Positions 35,506 through 47,500 of a DNA stretch of 64,000 nt are shown one piece after another. Source of the stretch: Colius striatus (lineage: Eukaryota > Chordata > Aves > Coliiformes > Coliidae); assembly GCF_028858725.1 (NCBI RefSeq), contig NC_084774.1, positions 10,390,001 to 10,454,000 of the forward strand, given 5' to 3'. Made by a program: the position numbers and the translations under genes. Each line of letters begins with the position of its first letter. The stretch's first letter is position 1. Under the pieces are notes generated by a model, which saw only the letters and a list, made by a program, of their open reading frames with translations, was not told the origin of the DNA and did no database searches.

Positions 35506-38500
35506 GTATTCAATACTGTGATGTGTGGCACTAGGGTCTTCAAAATTAGTTTATTCTCTTGTGGGAGGTGGGATTTAATATTTTGCTTCTCTCTTTGGAT
35601 TGGGAATAGTTGTCTGAGGGAAAGAATGTAGATAATGTGCCTAAGCACCTACAGAGACAGTACAGGGGAAGGAAGTACTGATGTGCATCTAGCTGCATGC
35701 TCATGTTCTTTTCCTTAATTCTGCTTTGCCACAGTCATGCAATTTTAAGATTTATTGTTCATGAAATAATAAAGTGATCCACTGATGAAAGTCAGCCTTA
35801 GGGAGGAGTTTGTCTTTTCCCTTCTCCTTATGTTTGAGATGGTGACATAGCATTGGGTATCATCTAGATATGATCATTATTTGGAAATAAAAGTGCTTTA
35901 AACAGCAAAGATGCTTTAAGACTGGGGAGGGCTTGGGAGAGTTGGAAAAGATGTCCTTTAAAAAGAAAAGTCAGACTGTGTATTGGCATATCTAGGAAGG
36001 ATTATCTGCTCTGTTCTTAAATTTGTATCTCACCTGGAGTATTAACAATCAGCTTGCTCTCCTTGGAAAATATTCTTAATGTTTTAATTATTTCCTACAC
36101 TTCTTGTGGCAGTTTCCTGCATCTGGAATTGCCCAATGCTGTCTCGGAGTCTCTGTCCAGAGTTGTTCTTTTCTCTTTACTGATTTATTTCATAAGGCAG
36201 TTCAAACGTGTCTTTCTCTATCATGTCCATTTGGGCATCCTTTTCCACCCAGATTTCTTGACATCGTTGTTGTAGCTTGGTGAGGGACTTCGGGTTCAAT
36301 GCAGGCATTTCCTAGCTCAGGTGCTTGGAAGCAAGGAGTCAGTGTTGGTGTTCCTTTGCCCTTCTGCAAGTGAATGGGGAACCCTGGGCTGAGCAGTTGT
36401 TGTTCAAATGCTTTAAATGAAGGCCGTGTCACATGGAAATGTTTCCTGAGGATTAATTTTTGGGAAAACGTGTTGTTATTGATGTAATGTGCTGTCCTTG
36501 AAAGCAAGCTTCTGAAATGTTCTGTATTGCCAACCTTACTAATGAAATGGCCAGTGATAAGTAATGTTCCTTAATTCTGAAACTCCAACTGTGAAGTTCT
36601 GTTATTCACTTGCATTTAAATCCTCAAAGCTGCAGATATGTTTTGTGATAAAATTTAGTACAAACTGATAAATGTTCTCTAGTTGAAGCAAGGGCATGCT
36701 GATGGAGTTAGCAGCATTTCTGCATATTCATTGCACAGTTACACACTTAATGAAATTTCTCTCTGGGAATGCTTTTTAAAGTTGTAAAAAGAATAGACTT
36801 ACTGATTACAGTTTGTTACTGTTCTGAAAGACGTGATGGGTCAGGACTGGAGGTGTTGGTGTTGTTCTGACTGTAGAAAACTGTCAAGAGAGCAAAAGAA
36901 GGGAATTGGCTTTATAATGGAATAGAGGCAAAACAATCCCACATTTCTGTAAACTGTAGTCAGGGAGTTCATAAACATATTAATGACTTACTTTGTCTCT
37001 TTTGGGTTTTTTTCCTCAGGAGCCATCAGGAAAAAGACGATTGAGAGTACTTGGTCCTGCTGACGGCTCCGAGGCTTAGTCTTGCACTTCTGAATGGGGA
37101 GATTCAGCATGTGCTGGGAGGATAATGCTGAATGACTCTGATCCTTTGCTGCCCTCCTCTGGCTCTCCTTTTCATTCCACTCTGCAGGGAGAAACCATTC
37201 CAACCATTCCATTGAATGCTGGGTCAGGTAAAGCACAGAGAGCACAGGCATTTTACTTGGAATTTATATCTCAGGATTGGAATTCCCTCTGCTTGTAGCT
37301 TTTAAAATTTCTTCACCTTCCAAGATAAATGAAGATGTAAACTTTGTTTTCTCTCATTCCCTTATTTCCGTTTTCTGGTGTGAATATAATTTTAGTTGTT
37401 TGGTTTCCTTTAAAAGAAATTACAGTTAGTGATTTTATTTTCATGGGGGAACTTAATGGAATTTCCTGTTGGATTGAAACAGTTCCAGCTTTTTACTGAA
37501 GGGGAAAAGCCTCAGGGCAATAGGTTCATAAAATGAAAAGAATTTTTGGGGGAAACATCAGAAATTCTACCACTATTTAATAAAATTTCTTCTATAGCAT
37601 CCAAACCCATCTATTTAACTCACTACTTTGTGTTTGAAGCAGTTGAGTCAACTGTATTGGTATTGAGTGACTATTAGTGATTTCAGATTCAAGTGATGTA
37701 TTTGTTACAATAACATGATGACATGACATCAGAATATTTAATATTGCTAAGACTATGAATATTTTTGTGTTTGAGTTTTGACTTTTCTGTTTCTCTTCAG
37801 CATTTCAGGGTGAGGACATTGGTGTCCGTACTATGGAACACTCTGGAGGTTCGCAATCAGTGCCATTAGACTCTGAATCTAATACTGACACCATGGAAAA
37901 TAATTCTCCTGGTAAGGTTTCTTCCTCTTAAATTGAGCAGAAAAGATGATTATTTGTTTGGTTTATGTGCATATATATATGTATATTTTTGAATAACAGG
38001 GGAATTTGTAACAGCTGGCTTACATTGGCATGGTGTCCACTGATGTACTTCACAGCTACTGCTGTTGTGTTGCATCCCCAGAGAGCATTTTATCTGTTTT
38101 GGGGATCATAAAATGAGGTGGAGATCTAGATTTTGTCACATTAATAATAAATATTATGTTTAATGAAATAATAGTACGCTGAGAAAGACTTCTAAGCAAA
38201 ACCATCTTCCTTCACTACCAGTTTGATAACTGTTCCTTTGTTTTTAGCATCAGTTTTGGATGATAAAGGTGATCAGAGCAATGAGGAGGAACAAAAACCA
38301 ATGAAGCCTACAAGTAAAGAGTTCAGGAAAACATGGGGCTTTCGAAGGACTACAATAGCTAAGCGAGAAGGTACAGGAGATGTGGATGTGGACTCTAGTG
38401 AGCAACAGCCACAACAGCAACAGCAAAGCTTAAATCTCAGGCGTAGTGGACGGCAGCCAAAGCGAACAGAGAGAGTGGAAGAATTCCTTACAACAGTAAG

Positions 38501-41500
38501 GCGCAGAGGAAGGAGGACTGTTCCTACCACTCTGGAAGATTCCAGTGAACCAGCATCCTGTCCAGCTACAGATGCTGAAACTGCTTCCGAAGATAGTGGT
38601 GAGAGCACTCCAGATGTGAAACGTGTGACTCGGAGGATTAGCACTAGGAGTTGTAAGGATCAGAAAGACTCCTTAAGCACAGAATGCCCAAAAGATGATG
38701 GTGAAGAAGAGGAGGAGGAGGAAGAGGAGGAAGATGATACTTCTGATAGTGATAGTGATGGGTTAACACTAAAGGAACTGCAGAATCGACTAAGAAAGAA
38801 ACGTGTTGAGCAGAAACCTGGGCAGCTGGCACTGAAGGATATGCAGACACGCCTGAGGAAAAAACATTCAGAACAAGACCCTCCAGAAGCAGGTGAGGTC
38901 CGGACTGAAAACCAAGTTGTGTCTGAGTTGGCAGTCAAACAGGAACCTGAAACTGCAGACAGCACTGAGATTGCAAGTCAAGTGGTTGTGTCTGAAGAAG
39001 ATACTGAAGACCTTCAGGTACAGAAGGAAGCAAAGGCTGCACTCAGCACAAAAGAGATCACAGATGAAGAAGGCGAAGAAGTGCCCAAAAGCAAACCCGA
39101 GTCTGAGATTTATGACCCTAATGCACTGTATTGTATTTGTCGTCAGCCCCATAACAACAGGTAGGCAAAGGCTGCAACTGAAAATGCAGTGCAAGTAGTT
39201 GGGATTTTTCTGTGATGAAAAAACGAATGATAGTACTTGCTTTTTCAGTGTATGGAAATGAGCTGTTTGCTTTGTTTGAAGTTTGAGGGGTGGGGGTTTG
39301 TAACAAATGTTTAAAAGCAAGGATAAATAAAGGAGTAGAGAAAGAACAGCAAGGCAGAGCAGTATACTGGTGCTTTACCAGGATGCTTAAGATCTGCTGC
39401 ATGAAATACTTGTTCAGTGTTATTTGTCTTTCTGTTTCACAGTGTTTTACTGTTCCTTCTGGGTTTGTTTTTTCAGGTTTATGATTTGCTGTGATAGATG
39501 TGAGGAATGGTTTCATGGTGACTGCGTGGGTATTTCTGAGGCTCGAGGACGGCTGTTGGAAAGGAATGGTGAGGACTATATCTGTCCAAACTGCACCATT
39601 CTGCAGGGACAGGATGAGCCTGTTTCAGAAACAGACCAACAGGAAGCTAAAGCAGGGCAAGTAAATGTGGATGGCACAGAATTCACCAGCATAGGAACAA
39701 TTGAACAGAAATCGGTTGAGGACCAAGGAATCAAGGGTAGGATTGAAAAGGCTGCGAATCCAAGTGGGAAGAAAAAACTGAAGATATTTCAACCTGTAAG
39801 TATTTTATTTGGTTCTTATTCTTTGTATTGCACTGAGTACATCCAGACAGTGACTTGTATGGCTGTAATTTTGAGGATTTTTTAAAGCTGAATATAAAGC
39901 TGAACAACCCACTAAATGTTGCTGTTAAGCAGAAGTTTATCCCTTGTTCTGTCACTACAGGAACTAAAAATGTTGGTTTGAAGTGGAGGATTTAAAAGGT
40001 GTGTGTAGGTGTAAGAAAATACTTTGTGCTATTCTGACCTAATGCTTTGGAAGTCAGAGAACAAGGGGTATTTTAATAAAAATGTGAGAATTTTAGATTG
40101 ATTTCTTACTGCCTTTGAAATAATCTCAAACAATTTTGGACAGTGAAGGTTTTTATTTAACATTGACAAGTGTCTGTTGGAGTTAATTCCAGCTGTACTT
40201 CCTCTGTACTTCCAATTAGTCTTTAAAAGTACTGATTTTTGTCCTGATATTTCCTCAAGTTATTATTGCATGCCTTATTTTAACATGAAAATGTGTATTT
40301 CAAATTACTGCAAATTCTGCCATAAAATAGAAGATTCAATTTAGTAATAGTGAGTTCTGTGCCCAATTCAAAATACAGGCAAAGCAGCTTCCTCAGCTCA
40401 GTGTGCCCAGATGTATAAATTTCACTTTGCAATGACTGTAGTTGTAGTGCATAAGCTGCTGTACTAATGGCAACACCTTGAACAATTTCTTTTTACTATG
40501 CCTTGAGGAACATGTTTAATGTTCTTGCTGTTATAATGCCACAGCTATTCATTTTTTTCCCTGTATCAGTTTGTTCTTTCATGCCTAATCCTTAAACTTG
40601 AAATCATCCCTAGAATAAGTATTACAGGTTTGGGTATGAGCATCTCTTTGGAGAAATCTTCCTTTTGTAGTCCATTTTCTGCTAAACATTTGTGGAACAC
40701 TCAGCTTGTAGTCAATTAAAATAACACCATACCACAGCAGCACAGTGAGCTTAATGTATAGATCAGAACGGTTTGAGCTTAATAACAATATATCATTATT
40801 TACTATATTAAGATCAATGTGTAGAAAACAGTATTTTTATCAAAACTGTTTTCAAATATAGTTGTAGTTCTGTATACACAAGAACATTTTGGAGTGTCCA
40901 GTTCTGTTGGCTTTGGTCTGCATTTTGCTGGCAGTGTTAGTATGAAGTTCTTCTGAGTATCACCAACTACACTTTGATATTAGCACGCTAACATGTTACT
41001 TGAATGCCTTGGGCATCTCTCCTTCTGTGAAAGAAAAATAATTATTGTTAACTTTGTCTCTTTATGGAAGAACTGCCTATATGTCAAGTGTTTTGGGATT
41101 TGGAAATGGAATGGAACTGCTCTACTTGTATTTGCCAGGTGGTACCACACTGTGAGAGAACTGAGCAGTCAGGTCCCTCTGTTTTAACTGGTGCTGTCCC
41201 TCATACCTCAGTTAAGATCCCTCAGTGGCTTGTATAAAGAAGCACTCATCTCTCTCTCTGCAGAGTTCTCTGCAGAGTTCCCTGCCCGTTCTAGGCAAAA
41301 AAGATTGTTGCTATTTCATTTGCTGATGTGCTGAAATCACTGTGTTAAGGTGATGGGACAGTCTCAGTATCTAGTTTATCTGTTCCCTTACATCAGTGTT
41401 ATAAACACTTGGAGAAACAGGGCTGCTTTTTGTTGCTGTCCCTAGTTTTGGTTTGTGACTAAAACCCCTAGAAATTCTCTAAGTACAGACACCAGCACTG

Positions 41501-44500
41501 CAAGTTTTGTCATCATCTCAGCAAATGAGAAATGTCATCTCAGTTCATCTGAAGTTTGAGGTCCTTTTTGGGGGTCATGAATTGATAGGTCTCTCTTATG
41601 CTTTGCAGTAAAGTGCACACAGGATGGAAACGTGTTCTAAAGCACAAGCTGAATTTTCATGGGAAAGCTCCCAGATCCAGATTTTATCAGAGTGCAGCAT
41701 ATGATGCTCTCTCACTGACTTCTGGGGAAAAACAAGCCTCACTATGCAAATAATATCTTTTTCTTCTGGAAATAGTCCTGAAAAACTTAATTTTGGTAAT
41801 TACAAATTGCAGTTTATTGATAGGGGAGAGCCTGTCTACAACTACAGCAGTTCTGAGTCTTAGGTCACTTGTATTAGGAGTAAAAGGCACAATACCTAGA
41901 GGTGATAAGTTGGAGCCTAAAGAGCTTTTAAATATATCTAGACTTTGACCTGATGTACTCTGTTTTCAAAGGCTGGACTCTATTCTAAATCTTAGCATTT
42001 GAGGAGGAAATGCTTAGTACACTTGGGTATAAATAGAGAGTAATTATAAAGTAGAGGAAAATACAGGTTGTATATGCAAACTTCTCAGTGTATAGGAAGC
42101 ATTAGGCTATGACAGAACTGTCTTAGGAGTGTGAGGGTGTTTCTGTAAGTTGGAGCCTTCTAAAATTAAAACTGACAAACCTCTAGAGCAAGAGTTCTTG
42201 GCACACCTGACAGCTGAGTGCTTCCCTTTGCACATGTGCATGGTGAGGGCAGCAGCTGATGGCGATATAGAAGTAAAATGTGGTTTAGAGAGGCTTCTCA
42301 CATGATGTTAGAGGATCAGGGAAAAAAACCACATTTCTGTGCTTATGGGATCTGAAAATTGAGGAAAGCAGGCTCCCTTAATTCACTGATTGCAAACTAT
42401 AAACAGTATGTTCTGAAAATAGACTATCACAAGAGCAAAATTCTTAGATTTGTCTGGGGTTTTTCTGTTACATCATGAGTTAAAGGTGTTTTCATGCTGG
42501 GAATTGTGGTGGTCGCTAACAGTCATAGCTGCAGTCTGCATATGGGGTATGTAACCATTTCATCCTGTCACAAAGTTGTGTTTCTGTTGTTTCCCTTTTG
42601 AAGTTTGAACTTACTCCCATTTCAATTTATAGGTAATTGAAGCTCCTGGTGCATCAAAGTGCATTGGTCCTGGCTGTTTTAATTTGGCACAGCCTGATTC
42701 CGTGTATTGTAGCAATGACTGTATCCTCAAACACGCTGCAGCCACTATGAAGTCTTTAAGTGCTGGCAAAGATGCAAAACCAAAACCTAAGGAGAAGATC
42801 AAACCAAAATCTGAAAAAGCTGGCACACCGAAATCTCAGCTGCAGGTGAGCTGATGCTCATGATGCAAAACAGTTGTCCTGAAGCACAGTGACTGCTCTG
42901 TTCTCCTTTGCCAAGTCCTGCATTGGAGAGGAGCTTTCTGGCTTTTTTTTTTGTTGTTCTCTTGCTATTTTTGTGTTGGGAGCATTGTTTAATTCTTCTG
43001 ACAGTGAAGCATTTTCCTGTCTTAATTGCCACTAGATAAGAGACAGTTTCTTGCAAGGGCCTTCTAGATGGCAGTGCACTTAAAAAAATCTTTACACTTT
43101 TAATTCCAAATGATTTTACCCTTTTAAAAAAAGTATAAATAGTTCTTTTATATTCTTAATTTCATTCCAAATTACCTTTACATTTTAAAACACCAAATCA
43201 TTGGGTTTGGGGAAGTGATTTAGAATTGCTGTGAATTGTGAGCTAATGTGACTGCATTGTAGGTGTGCTTCAGGAAGCAAAAAGCTGAAATCAAAGCCTC
43301 TCCTTTCCCTTTTGAAACCACTATAAAATAGGCAGTAGTTTTTCAAACAAAAAACCCAACCCAGCTTGATGATATTGTTTTGAGATGGTTTCTTTACCAT
43401 TCTCTTTTCCTGAAGTTACAGTGCATATTTCCTTTGGTTTATAGACTTGAATGGGATCTGACAACATTTGAAGTGTATTTACAGGAGCTTTAGAAAAGAT
43501 ATTTGTGTGCGTGTGCATAACTGTCTCACTTTATATTTGATGAGTGGTAGTAATTAAGCTTCTCTTTATCATCCAGGGAGGTACTAAGCCTCTTTCAAAC
43601 CTAAAGAGACCATTTCCTGAGAAAAGAGAGACGAATTTGAAGACTGTTTTGACACCTACCAAGACTGAGGCAAACACTCAACCTGTTGCTAAAGAGCCCG
43701 CAGCAGAAATCAGCACACCGTCCTGGGCAAGCGATCATAATTACAATGCTGTAAAGCCTGAAAGGACTGCTGCCATTTCATCTTCACTGTTGTTCAAATG
43801 TATGTATCGCATAGGGATATTCCTGAATAATCATTTCCATTTTCTTTGAATACACATCCATTCTTGGCTCTGCAAGACCAGGGAGTATAGGATTTGGGTT
43901 TGGTTTGGGTTTTTTTCCCTTAATGTGGCACCAAACTACTTTTGTCCACCTTCAAAGATTCACACGCAGAGATACACACAAATGGGTGACACTTATAGAA
44001 GGTTCATTTGTATCATGTGACAGTTGTATGATTAAGAGCCTGTCAATCTACCCATCTGATTCTGGATGACAACTACATGATTAAGCTTTAATTTTTTCCC
44101 ATAAAGACAAACAACTGTTTCTAAGCTAGAAGAGGTAAGTATTGACCCATCTGTGTTAAGCGTTACAAAAAGGTTGCAGAGTGTGCACTGTGCATCAGCA
44201 ATTGACTGTACTACTTTGAATTGTGATTTTTATTTTTGTAATCTAGATTTGGCACCTGTCTCTCAGGTCTTGCATTTTCAGTGCTAGTGCCAAGAATGAA
44301 ACCTTCAACGTGGTGTCCGAGGATACTTTTACACTTCGGCAAACAGCTTTTAACTGTCGAGTATATCCGAGTTCTTCCTGCTGCTTTTCTTCCTTACATG
44401 AAATAATTTAAGGACCATTCTTTCCTTTTAAGTTTGGGGGGAGGCACTGCTCTTTTGGTTTGGGTTTTTTTTTTCCTCTCTATTTATAATTTATATGTTC

Positions 44501-47500
44501 ATACTTCACACATTATCCACACACACAAGAACACATCTGAAGTGGATATTAGGCCAGAGATATTGCCTTGCATATTTTTGCAGGTCTTGAATAGCATCCT
44601 TGTAATTCGTGTAAAGGTAAGTAAATAATGCTTTGTAGCATGAACAAATCTTTGCTAATGATATTTCTTTGATTGACTCCAGCTAATGCAGCAGTGGAAG
44701 TCCAGATGAAATCCTACATTTCACCTTTACAACACACATGACCCTGGGGTCTAATGTTTTACTCACTTGAAGATTAATGAATTCAGAAATTCAGTTCTCA
44801 GCTTTCTTAACCACACTTTAGCCAGTTTACATTTTATTTTCAGAAATAAACCTAGTTATGAAACACTTTTATGTAAAGTAACTGATAAATTCAGAATTTA
44901 TCTTTCAGATGAGATTTTTAAAGTGTAATTTTTAAACACTAAAGGGAACAGCAGTTACTCTAAATTGCTGTTTATTATTATAGGCCATAGTAGACTTAGT
45001 TGACATATTTTAATTGTATTTACCCACATCCAAATGTTTAGATAGTTACAATTCTTCCTTGTGTATTTTGTTACTTGGCCCTGTGCCTTTTTCTATCTCA
45101 GTATAATTGCAGATGTCCATACAACCATATAAATCAAAATGTGTTTATTGCTATAGGGGTTTTTGTCTAAGAGACAGGAGTGCAGGTTTTGAGTCAGTGA
45201 GTTTGGGAGTCTTTTATAGGGGGTTGCTCTTAAGTTTTACCACACTGGAGCTCATACAGATTTAGCCAGTTCCAGTACAAAATTGGATTCCTCTAGCTAA
45301 ATTGTAAAATGGTTCAAAAATACGTATGTGAATATATATATATGTACCAGACTTCAATAACAAATAGAAAACAACATAGCTCGTGTGATGAGGAACTCTC
45401 GTATCAAATGCAAGGAAGAAATTCAAATTGCTATTTTTAAGGTAAGTTTTACTAATGTGGGGACTCTGTGTCATTACTAAACTCCCAGGTGAATTGCGTA
45501 TTTGTGAAAGAAAGTGTCCTGCTTTTTGCTGGATGGGTGATCTGTAATCTTCCTGAGAAGCTGCCATTGCATCATCTTTAAGAGTATTCTCAAACAAATC
45601 TTTATATGCTGTTCAAAACAGAAGTCACACCGTCATGGAAATTCACTAGAGTCATCTCACTTCAGCTCTCAAAAATTTAGACTAAGTCCCTAAGTCTGAG
45701 TTAGTCTGTCAAGAAAAATGCCTTCAGTGGACAAAACATACAGTCTGGTTTAGACACTAATCTTACAACAAAGTGACTCACTGTTTAGAAATGTGTATTT
45801 CTGAACACTGACTGACAGATGTTTCAGATGACTAGTTCAGCCACCTGGGTGTTCAGCATTTGGACCTCAGGCCACTGAGGTTCTCCTCTCAGAGATGACT
45901 AAGGACAGGCTTCTTCAGCAGCAGTATTTCAAGGTACACCCACATTCTCCTAGAGCCATGTTCTTCAAATCCATGATTATGACTTCACTGCACGAGGCCT
46001 TCAGGAATTAAGAAAACTGAACACAGTCAGACAGAGTTTTTCTGTCAGTCAGTTTATCACCTTTCAGACATGGATTTACTTTACATGTTTACTCTGTACT
46101 TGTCAGATACAAGATGTTTTTGTTGTTGCATACAACAGTAGTTTTATTAAGTAGTAGCAAGAAGAAAATCAAGCCACTCTACAGGTGTCACTGGGTGATA
46201 GAGATGTGTATTTACATCTAAACCCTGCCACCAAGCCCACTTCTCTCCTCCTGATCTGTTGTAGAGGATGTTTGGGCTGTACTTGGAAGGGACTTTGCAC
46301 ACCAAAATCTGGAGCCTGATTAATAACACTGCCTAGCATCTTGATGTGCCCAGTGAAAATAATCCTATTTATGTAATAATTAGAGTAGGAAATACCTTGC
46401 AATGTTGTAATAAGTGAATAGTTAAGTACAAGTTTTTAAAGTTGCAGGTAGTATTCAAACCACACATATAAAAGGAAATGAGTTATGTGTCACCTTCCCT
46501 TTCAGAAGCGTCACTTTTAAGTTCATTAGGAAGACTGGTATTAATGTAATATGCAGTGCTCAGCTTTTATACTGAATTTCAGAGGTCATCCTAGCTTCCC
46601 AATTGATACAAGTACATGGATTGTTGAGATTTAGGAACATTTTTGTTCAGAGATTCAAGTTGTGATAGAAAACCTGGCTCTGTCCTGTGAGTTGGGGTTA
46701 ATGTTGAGGTCAAATCAGAGGAGATGTAAAATCCCTAACAAAAGCAAAACAAACTCCCATTTGTCCAGTAAGATCATCTGGATGCTTGTGGGGAAACAAC
46801 ACCCAAAATGGTTTGTGAAACTTTTTGGTGGTGTTGTCTTGCAATAATAGGAAGCATCACTTTTAATTATACTGGAAGGGGATAAACTTTAAACAGCTTA
46901 ATATAAACATGTTTTTTTCCAGAGGGTACCACCAGAGCAGTTTACATCCACTGCTGATTTGACTCTCAGAACTTTAAGTGTAAAAGTTTTACACTAATTA
47001 ATAGCATGAATTGCATTTGTAACAGTGTTTGTCCATTATATTCACTGCTGCCCTGTAAAAAGGGGATACAGGAATACTTCCAATGTGAAGTTTGCTGAGG
47101 CTGCAAAGGTTTCTCATCAGTCTCGGTATTTGTTTGAAGCACCTGAAGTCAGGTTTTCTGCTTGATAAAGCAAAACTTTAGACTTTTTTCCCTGTATTTT
47201 GTCCTTTAATTGCAAAACAGAAGTCAAATATATCATCAGTTTAAAATAGAAAATGAGTCCAGAAGGAGGGGAAGAAGATGGGTGTTTGCAGTATCCCAGT
47301 TTTTAAACTACCCCGTCATAAGTATATTAAGTACTTACCAGTGGTTCAAATCTTTGTTGAGGTTCATCTGTCTTACCTAACTCACCTCAGGTGCTAGAAC
47401 TTCTTAACTGAATTTGTTGATAGAAGTAACCAAGTGCACAGGAGAATGAAGAGGATTTCTTAGAAAAAACCTGAAACCCTAAATGTGTTTCTTACTGTTG

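Larger units (their letters stand above)
35506..38247 (+). other. DIDO1: DIDO1 introns between the upstream exons
   Basis: Covers the introns 35506-37019, 37228-37800 and 37912-38247. They are AT-rich with a short TA run near 37966-37985 and nothing else recognisable. The exons at 37020 and 37801 inside this span are described separately. Confidence 0.8.
39161..43576 (+). other. DIDO1: DIDO1 introns around the PHD and Cys-rich exons
   Basis: Introns 39161-39476, 39796-42632 and 42846-43576. No repeats of note apart from a short ctctgcagagtt duplication near 41257-41280. No RNA gene or extra exon seen. Confidence 0.8.
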
